Positions 1-14,649 of a stretch of 64,000 bases of DNA are shown here, piece by piece (positions within the stretch are counted from its first letter, which is position 1; each line of letters starts with the position of its first letter). The translations under genes were made by a program, and so were the position numbers. The notes under the pieces were generated by a model. It had not been told where the DNA came from and made no database searches. It was given only the letters and a program-made list of their open reading frames with translations. The stretch is from Macrobrachium rosenbergii. Lineage: Eukaryota > Arthropoda > Malacostraca > Decapoda > Palaemonidae. The stretch is taken from positions 36,552,070 to 36,616,069 of the forward strand of contig NC_089749.1 of NCBI RefSeq assembly GCF_040412425.1, given 5' to 3'.

Positions 1-170
1 ACTATACTTTTGGAATAACTTACACCTAAGGGGAATTATAAATGATAAATGCTGTGTCCCCGTAGGTGTAAATTATTCCCAAAGAATATTTGTAGCGTAA
101 TGTTCGAGAATATAAAAAATTTCATGCGTGTATAAGCGACAAAAATTCACATTTATACATACATACATAC

Positions 171-282
<112 letters not shown>

Positions 283-634
283 TACTTTCAGTGAATTCGG
301 ATATCAAGCAGCAAACAAAAAGAATGTAAAAAGCTTTCTATTCAGAAGTAACATAGTATAGTTGACATCATCCTTATGTACCAGACCGACAAGCAGGTGG
401 CCGTTTCATCGACACTTGTTGCTCGACGTGAGGCAGCGCGACGATGTCCTGCAAAGGTATTTCAAGAAAAATTAGAACTGGCGATTGGCGTCGCTGCACT
501 CACTGATTGAGAGTAAATGGCAAACTACAAGACAGTTGAAATCCCGCGATAGAAAAATGAATAAAGATTGAAAGTGACTCTTTACATACATGAGAAAACT
601 TTTATTTCGGAATGACGTCATGATCACCATTATC

Positions 635-636
<2 letters not shown>

Positions 637-686
<50 letters not shown>
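637..686. repeat. (GA)n microsatellite
   Basis: About 50 bp of pure GA repeat. The Arg-Glu or Ser-Leu peptides read from it are artefacts. Confidence 0.97.
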
Positions 687-688
<2 letters not shown>

Positions 689-2555
689 GTATTTCAGTAC
701 AGCAGTACAGAAGTTTGGTATGCGATTAATATAAGGCAAATAATCTCCCAAAACGCTTTGAGTACTGTGGCGATTAATCAACAGCCTTATTTGAAAACAA
801 GAGTGAAGTAAGAGAGAGATAGGGAGAGAGAAAGAGAGAAGAAAAAGTTGAACCCCCTCGGGCCACATGAACAGGAAGGATTTCGAAGATATGATGTTTT
901 GAGTAATCCTATTTATAGGATGTAAGGATATGTTTTGTTCAGGTTAGAGCAGTTCTTCCGTAATTTGGCGGAGAATAAGTAGAACGAGTGTCTGGAACGA
1001 ATGAAACCAGGCCTGTATGATTATTATTTGCATCCAAGCTCATTAATAAATTATAATTTGAGAAGAAGGGCGGAAAACAACACCTGGTGGCAAGACGTCT
1101 TAAGGATCTGGCAACACTGCCTGAGCGCCCTTGAATTTGCACCGGGGCCTAGGATGGGGGGTGGGACGGGGAGAAAGTGGAGTATTTCCCCTATTTAACG
1201 ATATTGAATTAATTCGGAAGGCTTCCGCAAATGTGATAGAACTGAAGTGCTTCTTCTTACCCTCTGCATTTCTTGACATGTTCACCTACTGAGAATACTG
1301 ACGAAAAGGGCAGATTGCACCTGCGGAGGACTGAAACCTCCCCACTTCCGAGTATCCATCTCGACGGCGAACGGGGTGTCAAGCGCGCGACTTCTTCCGG
1401 TATGGGGCGGAGCTCTGCAATGGCACGCACATACAAACGTTCATGCACGCACGTACATCTCTGATGATCGACGTGTGCGTATGCTAAAGGTGTACAGATA
1501 TGCGGGGGAGGGGTGGGGAGAAGGAGAGGGAGGAAGATAGATGTGAGAGCACATGCTCAATGCTGTAGAGGACGGAGGCCGGCACCTATAAATATGGTTG
1601 CGGGAGAGGGTAAGGCATCAGATCCTGCCAAGTGCTCATTCAGCTCTCACGAGGGGTACACTGAGAATCATGGTAAGAACAGATTTCCACCATTTCAACA
1701 AATATGATTCTTTCATAATGCTCCGAGTCATTACGAAGTGACCCAGTTCTTAATTAGGATATCATGAGTGACCGCATTTTATAATTAAGTTTCGGGTTGA
1801 GTGATCCCTTTTTCAAATTTAACATTGTATGTTAATAAATTTTAAGCCAGAACTATTTTGTGAAATTTAGGTATAACCTATATTTGCCGTTCCTGTGTTG
1901 TGAACCCTTTGAAACTGCCCTTATTTCAAAGTTTGGGGAATACATTTTTCAGCCCAATGTCCTTTGCAGTTTTCAGTCTAAAAACCTCATCTCTAACGTT
2001 AACGTTTTCCAAAGGCCATTAATATGTTACAAAAAATTGCAAAACATATTATAGTACTGGCTTCTTGGTAACATACAGCAGCGTTTTAACATCAGAGTAT
2101 TTTCTACATAACGAAAAATAACAAGAAGTGATTCATTCTTCGTGTCCTTTAATGCTTTTATTATCAGTTTACGTTTTACGTAAAATGTAAAAACTCGATC
2201 TTCGATTTATTTTCTTTAATAATAGCGCACTCTTACAATTTTAAGATGGATTCGTATCACCGAAAATGCAGTTACCTGGCCTGACTGTCTATTGTATGCA
2301 ATAACTTTATTCAAATATATTGGTAAATTTTACCAATCTTTGCTTTGATAAGGAACGAGAAGATACTGTAATTTAGTGAAAGAGATATTCACTTACTGAT
2401 GAGAAAATTGTCTTTATTATCCTTCTGGAACTTAATACGTGTCCTCACCTCATGAAAAGTTTACTTGTGTTTTATGTATTTCATGATTAATTACGAGATT
2501 CGTATCATTTCCTCTTTGACTAGAATATTTAAAAAGTTTTGTGGAATATTTTAAT

Positions 2556-2725
<170 letters not shown>

Positions 2726-4376
2726 TTCGATTGTATTATATTTATTTCTGTCTAAGCGAATTTGCTTCATTTATACAGTATTTTGTATTACTTCAAACAT
2801 AATAATCTCTTGATAAAAATTCTGTCCAAAAGTCTCCCCGTCCGTGAATAAATCAATGAAGCCCTGAAGAGGATTAAGAGGATTACCTCATGGTGTTCTG
2901 TCAGCGTTCCGTGTAACTTCGGCGTAATTAGCGGTGTCAAAGGACGCGGTGGCGGAAGAGCAACGCTGCTAGAAACCGCAAGTTGACCTTTCTTCTTAAA
3001 GGGATCCTCATCTTGCATTTGATCGGAAAGCAAAGTAGAAATAATGGATAATGTATTTAGTGATTTTCTTAAATAGACAGTTCCTGCGGGATTGGTGTAT
3101 CGGAGCCTTGAAAGGCTCAGCATATCACGAACTTTTTTTAAATATTCTCATTTTGAATTTGCGATGACCTGTTGGATAATTCCTAAAAGGAACGATCTTC
3201 TTAAATGCAGATTACTCTTGCAGTCGAGTTTTAATTAATACTGGAATTTGCACATCCATGAACTACACCATGTGCTACGCCATGAATGCAACGCTTATTC
3301 AAAAAAATGAGGAGAGGAAGGACTGACGAATTCAGTGAATCTTGCTATCTCATTTCTGCCACCTACTAAAACGCTCATATATTAGCATCATCAGTAAACC
3401 CAACTCGACACTCTCCCAGCCTTTGTTTTTTTCTTTCTTTTTTTTTAATGAGCAAGAGATTAAGGGCAAGGTCGAAGAAACTAATTTCATGATGGGTGTA
3501 GTAAACATTTTGTTCCGTCATCAGTAACTAATCATTAATTATGCTGACTCTGTCAATTACCAGCGCCCGGAACGTTTAAAGCAAGGTTGTATTTACGTTA
3601 CGGCCAGTGCAGGAGCTTTGTATATTTGTATATTGGCTGCATATCTATCTGTGCGTGTGCTGCAGACCTATATATGATCTGGTCTACAGAGAAATTTACA
3701 TTTCTGTTGTTATTTGTAATTTGCACTGAAACTGATTAAGTCCTATAGAACCCACAATGTTTTTTTGTGCAGGTTCATTTCAGTTCGTTTGAATTTTCTC
3801 TTCCTCATGCAGAATGATTATTGCATTGAATTCGTTTCAAACATCGTTCGCATTGCGAAGAATGATTCTTTGTTTCTGCAATACTTTTATTATAGTTGAT
3901 ACCAGCAGGATTCGAACTGATCTTTATATAGGGTCGTTTACCTTTTACAAAACTCTGTTACTTTCTCACGGTAATCATCGCTTGAATCCTTTTCATTTTT
4001 CTTTGAATGCTACTTTTCATTACTTTGCGCACTGTGTTAAGAGCTGTTTCCTTTGTGAGTTGGCGAGCTTCCTCCGAATTATTTTATGCTTCCACAAAAT
4101 AACTGTTATAATCGAAATTCTGATTGCATTGTACATACGAGAGACCTCAAGTTTATCGGTGAGTGGAAAAATTACATTTAAAACATTTATACACTTGTTG
4201 CAGCGGCTGGGCCCGAACTGACCGCGTTTTTAACCCCGAAAAGAAATTTTGGTTTCATGGAACGCTGAGCCCAGTTTCGAAGTACAGTCTGATATGAATA
4301 CTGATTTTGTTTTCCTCCTCTTCTTCCCTCGCTTCGGCACATCCGCGGCTTTCTACCTTGCCCGGCTCTGCTGCAG

Positions 4377-4489
4377 TGGAAGGTGGCATTGCTAGTTAGC
4401 TTCGCGAGTGTTGTCCTGCAGGAGGCAGCGGCGCAGGGCGGAGCAGAGAGCATCCCCTTCCCAGGCTTTCTTCCAAGTGAGCGTATCAG
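4377..4489 (+). CDS. Internal exon with signal peptide of an unidentified secreted protein
   Basis: I do not recognise the protein. The exon is inferred from a long pyrimidine tract ending in CTGCTGCAG just before it and a strong donor (CAG|GTAAGG) at its end. Read in phase 0 it gives 37 residues: WK, then a hydrophobic run VALLVSFASVVL, then QEAAAQGG, the layout of a signal peptide with a small-residue cleavage region, then a segment containing IPFPGFLPSERI. The exon ends with two bases of a codon and the exon at 4909 supplies exactly one base, so the phases match and the frame continues. There is no ATG in frame, and an in-frame stop lies upstream at about 4303, so the start codon must come from an upstream exon. 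The splicing is predicted, not shown. Confidence 0.6.
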
Positions 4490-4908
4490 GTAAGGAACCA
4501 GCCTCTCTAAAGTACTTGTGAAATGTGTGGACAGGTCATCTTTTATGAATTGCTGCTGCTGCTATTACCACCACCACCACTGACTGGCTAGCGGGCCTCA
4601 CTGTGATCCGCTGTCTGCAGTCGCGGCTGACCTCTAAGGTTTATTGCGATTATTACTAACGATAAGGATGTTATGGGTTGTTCTCTCCATGGTGTTTCAA
4701 ATATTAAAGTATTTTTAACATCGCTTAGAAACCTTCTGGTGTTTTCAAAGCAAGATCGAAAGAATGTTATTCTTAAGGTCTTCTTTCAAGAATCTTGACG
4801 CCTGACAACACTTTAATGATCCAAAGTTGCCGGAAAAAATGTCCAGCCACGCGAAGTGATTCGACTCGACTTCCGAGTACTCAGCAACACCTTTCTGTGC
4901 TTTCGCAG

Positions 4909-5362
4909 GGAAATTGGTCCTGAAGCGGACGACCAGCCCAACGATGTCTATGCTCATCTACCCGTGAGACGCCCCAAGCTAGAAGATGACGAAGTGGTAA
5001 TCTACCCACATCACTTTGGCTTCGAGTTTGGACAGGACCCAGAGCACCACATCTACGAGGTGCACTCGGCAAAGGAGCTGGCCAGTCTCTCACGCAAGCA
5101 CGGCAAGCATGGCAAGCACGCACACGATCATGACCATGACCACCACGATAAGGCCTCTAAGGGCGCATCCAAGGACGGGTCCAAGACCCTTAATCACGTC
5201 CCTGCATCCACCAGCAACCCTGCTCCTCCCCCTCCCCCTCTTCCTCCCTCTGCCCCAGCACATCCTTTCCCTCAGTTCCCTTCTCCTTCCTCTCATGGCG
5301 CTCTTCCTCCTCCCCCTCCATACCCATACCGCCCCAATCCTGGTTTCCCTCATCAAGGGTAG
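4909..5362 (+). CDS. Exon of a secreted His/Lys- and Pro-rich protein, function unknown
   Basis: Continues the exon at 4377 across a 419-bp intron; the acceptor is TTTCGCAG. About 150 residues are open. First comes an acidic, aromatic segment (motifs EIGPEADDQPND, VVIYPHHFGFEFGQDPEHH). Then comes a Lys/His cluster with HGKHGKH and a DHDHDHHD run, which could bind metal, and then a tail of proline runs (PPPPPLPP, LPPPPPYPY). It has base composition unlike the flanking AT-rich DNA, as expected for coding sequence. The frame stops at TAG (5360-5362). A possible donor, GTAGGG, overlaps that stop at 5359, so either the protein ends here or splicing skips the stop. With the signal peptide upstream, a secreted or extracellular-matrix protein is the best guess. 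Metal binding is inference from composition only. Confidence 0.65.

Positions 5363-7448
<2,086 letters not shown>

Positions 7449-7520
<72 letters not shown>
7449..7520. repeat. (CT)n microsatellite
   Basis: About 72 bp of pure CT repeat. Confidence 0.97.
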
Positions 7521-7524
<4 letters not shown>

Positions 7525-7544
7525 GTCAAACTATATTTACATCT

Positions 7545-7811
<267 letters not shown>

Positions 7812-9318
7812 ATTCATTAATAAGCATTTCCCCAGTTGTAAGGTGGCTTCAAGGAAAAGCAAGCCAACAGTCACTACCACTCTCCAACATGAATCAAGGA
7901 TGAACCCAGGTTTAGAAGATTCCTACAACCTCAAGGGCTTCATATGCCAACAAGTAAGGCTCTTCAGTTCGACAGTTGCACACATACTGTGCTTTATATC
8001 TCTGTCTTGCATACACTCATGTTCCCTGCATATGAAGGTCCTTCCATTCCGACAACTTTACTATCCTATCTAACAAAAAGTCTAGATTATGCATCCTTTT
8101 AATCAACACATCGCCCTGTTTCCCTCTCCGTATTTTCACCAATGTTCACATTTTCCCACAGCTTCACCTGCATCAAGGCTTCAAAATCCTTGGTCATGTC
8201 TCAACGTTTGCTTCCTGAGTCACTTCTCATTCTTTCCAGACTTGAAAGGCTGGTCAGCCCCAGCCATTTTATTATGATGAGCGCTGAGGCAGTCTTTTTG
8301 GGGCTTGAAAAGTGTTTCCTCTCCGAGAGGCAGGGGCGGAACAATATTCTCTATTCAGGATGGTAAAGGAGGAAGGGTTTTGTTTTTCTTTTTTTGAATC
8401 TGTTGGGGTTAGGTTTATAGAAGTGTCTTCTTCTCATAAAACATAACTGTTTTGAAACTGAATGGTTTGTATATTATGAATTTATACTTTAAATGAGTTT
8501 TTTATAGGTTTGTATATACAGTATGTTTTATGGGAAACTTGATCTAGATTTAATTCACTTTTAGGAAAAGGTACATACATGCCGTAATGTCTTCAAAATT
8601 TTATGTGTGATGTTTGAATTTATTCAGAGCATTTGTCGACAAAGTAGATGTGTAGGCTTCCATTTTAGTCAGATCTGATATGGAGTCCCCGTCGGAAGTC
8701 CAGTCTTCAAGAAAGACAATCCTGTCCAAGGATGGTGATGTGCTAGAAGGTTAATCATAGATGGTAAAACTTCTAAGGAATATGGTATATTGTTTTTGAG
8801 ATATTATTGAAGAGATTGATTTGGAATCAGTGTTTGGTATTTTTATTAATTATAAATCGACACTGCACTGCGTGGAGTTACATTGTTATGTATGACTCCC
8901 ACACACTGAGAAGCTATATTCATATTTTTTGCTATAATGCAATTTCTTGTAAGGAGGTATGTTGCTGTTGATTATTAATATCATTGTTCTAATTTTTGCT
9001 CAGACAGTGACCTTGGATGACTTCGATAATATCGGATATACAGCATTTTAATTTGGACCACAATAGGACCGTTATGCGGAAAATGAAAGCTGTAAAATAC
9101 CACGTATTTCATTGCAGTGTTCCCTATTGAAAGGGAAAATTGCTCTCCTGCCCAGCAGAAAGAACTCAGTAGATTGCTTTCAGATATACTGTCATTATAT
9201 CTGAAAGTTGAACTGTAATACACTTGGGTCCGGAGATTTTAACCAAAAGTGTTCAAATCGTGGTAGCCTATAGGATCGTCAAATGTTCTTGAACTCGGAC
9301 AATTCCTGGTGCACCCGT
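7812..9318. other. Noncoding region
   Basis: No gene was recognised. The open frames at about 7820-8370 have no motif I can name and run on from a microsatellite frame. The segment right after the TG tract is moderately GC-rich and may belong to an interspersed repeat, but I see no second copy in this window. Confidence 0.4.
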
Positions 9319-9811
9319 AGTACAATAACAGTTATAGAAGGAAATTTTCAGCTCATTCCAGCAAAGACTATAAAATCAATTAAAGGATCTGACAATAACT
9401 AAAACAATGCCACACCCTGTAGAAACATCAACATTATTGCAGTAATGGAAAAAAAGAACATTTTAGGTTACTAAATAGGATATTTTGTTAAATGGCTGTA
9501 GTCCACCTTGCTCGGTAAGTGACCACCAGGTTACTACTTTGGGTTGATGTCTGGGGCTATTTCTCGACTCGTTGCTGTCACTTGCATTTCTATTAATTAC
9601 AGACTACCAGTATTACACTATAGTTACTGATAATTATAAAGTAATTCTGGAACCAATTTTATAGGGTACATTTAACTATTATAGCATTAATGAAACAAGC
9701 TCGGGTAGCCTGTAGGCTGTACTAGACTTACCTTGATTTTGCATTAGGATTTTCCTTCCTTGACTTTTTATTTTTGAATAAAAAAATGTTCACCTTTTAT
9801 GCCAGTAAAGT

Positions 9812-9813
<2 letters not shown>
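9319..9813 (+). repeat. Left arm of a ~500-bp inverted repeat
   Basis: This segment matches the reverse complement of 11944-12448 along its whole length with scattered differences (I estimate about 90 percent identity). The outer end begins TAGTACAATAACAG and its partner ends with the complement. The inner end runs CCAGTAAAGTGTGAT straight into an (AT)n tract. It is either two insertions of one repeat in opposite orientation or the arms of a foldback element. No protein is encoded. Confidence 0.85.

Positions 9814-9886
<73 letters not shown>
9814..9886. repeat. (AT)n tract at inner end of the left inverted arm
   Basis: About 73 bp of AT repeat. The matching right arm has an AT tract at the same relative place, so the tract probably belongs to the repeat itself. 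Confidence 0.95.
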
Positions 9887-9891
<5 letters not shown>

Positions 9892-11863
9892 GGTGTTATA
9901 ATATATAAAATCATTCCACAAGTGTAATATGTATCTCTGTGAAAATTTTGATGTTTTGCTTGCAGATTCGTCATTTGTTGTGATGATATGATTTTAAAAT
10001 GTCTTTTCTTACAGATAAATTGTGTATCATATAATCTTAAAGTGTCTTGATATGTTTTTTCCATTTGTTTAATATACTGTGCAGTACATTAAAGTGTTAT
10101 GGACTCGAATTCTTAGCCATGCAGGGAGAAAGGGTAAGATTCTTATCACTTAGTATATCCTGTATTTACACAGTTGTTTGGGGTGAAGGAAGTTGTGTTC
10201 ACAGAGGCCCTCTTGTCTTATCTGACGAGTTGACAGCCAATCGGCAAATTGCCTGTTACACATTTGTTCTGTGTGCCTATTCTGAATTTATTATGTTGGC
10301 CTATGTCTATTATGTTTCATAATTTGAGAAAGAGAGAATGAGTAAGTGATAGAGTGAAGTTGACATACTGATAGCGAGCCAGAATGGGTCCAGAATACCT
10401 CCCTTTTATTTGCTCAGTTGGTTTGAGTGAGCAGATGGTGTCAATCATTGATAAGAGCTCTGGCATATTTCCTTCTAAGCCTTAGAGTTCCCTGTATGTA
10501 TACTGTACATGTATACCTGTATGTATAATGTATGTACACTTTATGTACCATGTATTCTGGGAGGGCTTGAAGATAAAAGAGGAGTGCTGAATGAGAAACA
10601 GGCAGTTAGGAACAGGGGCTGCTGGCAATAGGTCCTGTATCCCTCTGTCTCTCAAATACCATTCATGTATAAGGGGTTACTGGTTGCTCTCTTATTTGTA
10701 GAAGTTTTGATAAATTCACCCAAGAAGTGTATACATTTTGTAAGAGTGATCTAATGTATTTTTATATTGTGCAAGCATTGTGAAAATGTATTTTACTATT
10801 TTCTGTTGAAGAAGGTAAGGTTCTTACTTGATATGTTTTGTGCTGTTGTTGTGATAGAGAATTATTATTTTGATAAGAGGTGGATAATATCTCTTATTGT
10901 GAGTTCTAATGTGTTGTGCTGCTAATTATATGTCACTGTGTATGTCATTATGACTTGGCAGTGTTGTCTTTGAGAAGGTCTTAGAAAGACATGAGTTTAA
11001 CCCTTTTTTTAAAAGTGAAGGTAATATTTTGAAAGATTGATATAATCTTTAAACATATTTTTGTCTTATTGAAATTTCTGTTGGTATATTTCAATTTTTG
11101 CATGTTTCATTCTTATATGTATGTGTCATCATATTACTCTAATTTTATAATTAGTGTTTTACAAAGTTTTGTGCTGGTGATTACTTAGCATTTTGTTAGT
11201 GCATACTTATTACTGAGATTTCAGAGAATATTTATATGGATTCCAGCCAGTAATATTTTGGTGAACACTTGTGTTGAGTTTAGTTAATCAGGTATGTTTA
11301 AAACTTGAGTGATAGTTAATGGTTTGAATCTTACTTAACCAAATTGCTTTCTTAATAAATTACAGTTTTGTTAATTAAACTTGATTAAGAACTACTTAAA
11401 TCTTACACTGTTGTCAGATAACAGTAAATCTTTTTGAGATTGTGAACTCTGCATATAACTTTTGAACTCAGAAATAAATTTGTCTGTTTAAAGTTTTAAA
11501 AGCACAGTGTTTCATTTTGACCACCAGTAATTAGAGAAATCAGTGAATGTGTACAAGGTAAGTGATATATCTGTTTGTTCACCTGAGACTTATCTAGGTG
11601 AAATAGAACCAGGGAAACTGTTATAGTGTTTGTTGAAAGTGATACCCATTTTCCACTAGTCTGTTTATAACTTATTGTTACCTCACCCATAACTTGATAA
11701 AGATACATTGATTTTCTCAAGTGACAAGTAAGTTTTATGGGATCACTGTACCTTCAGAGTATTCAGTCTTAATATTTTGTTAAGAGGTTTCAAGTATCTG
11801 GTCGATGAGAGGTAACTTTTGGTCTTATTATTTGTGTAATAACCAGGTGTTTGATCACTTCAT

Positions 11864-11865
<2 letters not shown>
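9887..11865. other. Spacer between inverted arms, noncoding
   Basis: About 2 kb of AT-rich DNA with many stops in all frames. No transposase or other motif was recognised, so if the arms form one element it carries no visible gene. Confidence 0.55.

Positions 11866-11943
<78 letters not shown>
11866..11943. repeat. (AT)n tract at inner end of the right inverted arm
   Basis: About 78 bp of AT repeat, the mirror of the tract at 9814-9886. Confidence 0.95.
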
Positions 11944-11947
<4 letters not shown>

Positions 11948-12448
11948 ACTTTACTGGCATAAAGGCGAACATTTTTATCAAAAATAAAAAGTCAGGAAGG
12001 AAAATCCTCATGCAAGTCTAGTACACCCAACAGGCTACCCAAGCTCATTTCATTAATGCTATAATAGCTAAATGTACCCTATAAAACTGGTTCCAGAATT
12101 TTACTTTATAATTATTAGTAACCACTACACAGTTATCAGTAACTCTAGTGTAATACTGGTAGTCTGTAATTAACAGAAATTCAAGTGGCAGCGACAAGCC
12201 ATGAAATAGCCCGAGACGTCAACCCAAACTAGTAACCTGGTGGTCACTTACCGAGCAAGGTGGACTACAGCCATTTAACAAAATATCCTATTTAGTAACC
12301 TAAAATGTTCTGTTTTTTCATTACTGCAATAATGTTGATGTTTCTATAGGGTGTGGCATTGTTTTAGTTATTGTCAGATCCTTTCATTGATTTTATAGTC
12401 TTTGCTGGAATGAGTTGTAATATTTCCTTCTATAACTGTTATTGCACT
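11944..12448 (-). repeat. Right arm of a ~500-bp inverted repeat
   Basis: Reverse-complement partner of 9319-9813. For example, TCACACTTTACTGGCAT here pairs with the end of the left arm, and the far end, TGTTATTGCACTA, pairs with its start. It is followed by another AT tract (12480-12563) and then the SINE. Confidence 0.85.
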
Positions 12449-12476
12449 ATATATATATATATGCATATTCAAGAGC

Positions 12477-12479
<3 letters not shown>

Positions 12480-12563
<84 letters not shown>
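12480..12563. repeat. (AT)n microsatellite at the SINE tail
   Basis: About 84 bp of AT repeat lying directly at the 3' end of the minus-strand SINE, as expected for a simple-repeat tail. Confidence 0.93.
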
Positions 12564-12567
<4 letters not shown>

Positions 12568-12845
12568 TAAGTATACCATAGTTTTACCAGACCACTGAGC
12601 TGATTAACAGCTCTCCTAGGGGCTGGCCCAAAGGATTAGACTTATTTAACATGGCTAAGAACCAATTGGTTACTTAGCAACGGGACCTACAGCTTATTGT
12701 GGAATCCGAACCACATTACAGCGAGAAATTAATTTCTATCACCAGAAATAAATTTCTCTAACTCTTCATTAGCCAGCTGGAGAATCGAACTCGGCCCTAG
12801 CGAGTGCAAGGCCACAACTCTATTGACTTTCCCAAGGAAGAGCTC
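12563..12845 (-). mobile_element. tRNA-derived SINE
   Basis: Read on the minus strand this starts with a tRNA-like head. A B-box-like sequence, GAGTTCGATTCTCC, lies at 12779-12792 and a degenerate A-box region about 35-45 bp before it. A body follows that contains TTCTGGTGATAGAAATTAAT. The 3' end, AGCTCAGTGGTCTGGTAAA, runs into TATACTTAAC and then (AT)n. The organisation (Pol III promoter head, body, short simple-repeat tail) is that of a tRNA-SINE. The same 3' tail core reappears inside the retrotransposon at 53681-53699. The family name is not assigned, and the A box is weak. Confidence 0.7.
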
Positions 12846-12958
12846 TATATACATATATATACATACATATGCATGTATATATATATGTATATATAATATA
12901 ATATATATATAATTATATATATATATAATATATATAATTATATATATATACATATATA

Positions 12959-13016
<58 letters not shown>
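12846..13016. repeat. Imperfect AT-rich microsatellite
   Basis: AT repeat with ACAT, AATATA and AATTATA interruptions, starting right at the 5' side of the SINE, which is therefore flanked by AT tracts on both sides. Confidence 0.9.
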
Positions 13017-13018
<2 letters not shown>

Positions 13019-13192
13019 TGTGTATTTGTAAGAGACATTATGTCCTTTAGCATCTCAATTTCCCGGCGTCCGTGTCAGAATTCAAACCCCACGTGATGTA
13101 TGCGAGTGAGGTTACCTGTGGCCATCTTACCTCATGAGATAGTATTAGAGTGTCTGTTACTTTTTAGGCTGCTCCTCCTCTTTCTCTCATGC

Positions 13193-13193
<1 letters not shown>
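13017..13193 (-). repeat. Possible second tRNA-like repeat fragment
   Basis: On the minus strand GGGGTTTGAATTCTG (about 13080-13094) resembles a Pol III B box, and the fragment is bounded by AT tracts on both sides like the SINE next door. There is no A box I can defend, and no second copy is seen. Confidence 0.25.
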
Positions 13194-13270
<77 letters not shown>

Positions 13271-13292
13271 TATAGATAGATAGATAGATACA
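13194..13292. repeat. (AT)n followed by (GATA)n microsatellite
   Basis: About 75 bp of AT repeat grading into GATA units. Confidence 0.95.
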
Positions 13293-13479
13293 ATGCAGAT
13301 ATTGATAGATATAAATATAGATAGTGTAAAGACGTCTCTTCCTTTCCCATCAATCACGATCATGTATCGCACCTATCAACACAGCGAGAATCTCATGTAT
13401 ATATTTGTATGCAGAATTTCCTAGTTTTTTCGCCAATATATATTTTATCTCTGTATGTACATTATGTCTCCTATTATTG

Positions 13480-13640
13480 CTATTTGATTGACTGTTAACA
13501 AACACAAATTGCTCTCATTCAGCGTACGGGTCACTGCAATCGAAGGTCGGGCTCTTCGTTTCCGTCTGCACGCTGCTATGTACACCTGTGCCCAAGTAAA
13601 TAAATTAGTCAGTACCCAGTTCTGTCTCTTTGACCTCACA
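13480..13640 (+). mobile_element. 3' part of a degenerate CsRn1-type LTR
   Basis: The sequence just before the primer-binding site at 13643 has an AATAAA (about 13598) and ends in CCTCACA, followed by a 2-nt spacer and TGGTGACCC. That is the same arrangement as the better preserved LTR at 50899-51262 (AATAAA, CAGTAC, CCTCTTAA, 2 nt, TGGTGACCCC). The upstream limit of the LTR is unclear, so the start given is approximate. Confidence 0.55.
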
Positions 13641-13642
13641 AC

Positions 13643-13651
13643 TGGTGACCC
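13643..13651 (+). other. Primer-binding site matching tRNA-Trp
   Basis: TGGTGACCC is complementary to the 3' end of animal tRNA-Trp (…GGGGTCACCA), the primer of CsRn1/Kabuki-type Ty3 elements. It lies 2 nt after the LTR end, as at 51265. Confidence 0.65.
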
Positions 13652-13738
13652 TAGGAGTGACAGTAAACAGCGGTTTTGGCTTCGCCATTAAGTCTTATTA
13701 CTTCTGCTTTACCTTCAGAGAGCCCTTAACAGAACCAT

Positions 13739-14640
13739 ATGGCGACAAAGTCTAGGCCTCTGACTGCTCCTTCCCTGGAAAACACCCACGCCACTAACGG
13801 ACTAATTACGGCGTACCTCCTTCAGGTACATTCTGGCGTTCTTGAACAGTTTGGACCTGCCATTTATGATTCACGTCAACCGTATTCAGAAGTCATTAAC
13901 GAAACCACACGACGTATAGTTTTGACTTACGATAAGCCCCAAACACCATTAACGGACTAAATACGGCATTTATTTCGCGTTTTGGTGTGAGGCAAAATAT
14001 CAGACACTGAGGTAGAAAGTCGTTCCAAGGGCGCACAGATCCTCTGCATCCCCCTCTCGCCTTCCAAGGCAGCAATAAGCCAGGCGATAAAACTCCCACC
14101 GTTCTCATGACAAAATACCTCATCCTGGTTCCTGCGGGCAGACGTCCACTTCCAGGTAGCAAAAATCACGGACGAGAAAACCAAAGCGGACGTCACCATG
14201 ACAACACTGCCAGAGGAGGTCTTCAACAAAATCACCCCATGGTTGGACTCACAGCTGGGCAAAGTCAAGTACAGAGACCTGCGACAAAAACTCATTGAAA
14301 CATACTCCAGGCCCGTCTCAGAGAGAGCCCAATGCCCTCCACCTGATGACCCAGCCCCTGCGGGAGGCATCACCCAGGGATGCCTGGGACGAACTACGAG
14401 GTCTCCTGATGCTGCCGGGCGTCAACTCAGACAGACAGAGGGAGATCAGCTTGTCGCGGGAAATATTCCTGCGACGCCTTCCGCAGGAGGTGAGGGCACA
14501 AATCATGGATGTGGAAGCCCTCTCAATGGACGAATTGGTGAACGTTGCACACAAACTCCACCAGGCCACCAAGGCCTCCAAACATGCCGCAACAATTTTG
14601 TTGGGGGGGGGCAAAGACGGTTTGGCCCTCGAAGTGAGCC
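13739..14640 (+). pseudogene. gag: Decayed gag of a CsRn1-type LTR retrotransposon
   Basis: Gag is the structural protein of the element's particle. Two frames together resemble the better gag at 51.7-52.2 kb. In the first frame, LPEEVFNKITPWLDS (about 14205-14250) matches LPEEVYRKLVPWV of the other copy. In the next frame, about 14440-14570, REISLSREIFLRRLPQEVRAQI matches SEISLSREIFLRQLLLEVRTQI. The region before 14100 only partly matches and carries stops. The copy breaks off near 14650, where sequence of a hAT-like end begins, so no zinc knuckle or pol follows. It lies antisense to the ArfGAP exons, presumably within an intron of that gene. Confidence 0.7.
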
Positions 14641-14649
14641 TAATCAGCT

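Noticed and set aside
2788..3123. 111-codon minus-strand frame
   Set aside because: No motif, no splice context I could support, and composition like the surrounding noncoding DNA.
3814..4221. 135-codon plus-strand frame
   Set aside because: Starts and ends in AT-rich DNA, has no recognisable motif, and stops before the better supported exon at 4377.
4187..4453. Minus-strand frame over the first secreted-protein exon
   Set aside because: Antisense to an exon with proper splice signals and phase; no family resemblance.
12700..12845. Genuine tRNA gene
   Set aside because: Only a B-box-like sequence is clear; there is no cloverleaf, and a SINE body and tail follow.
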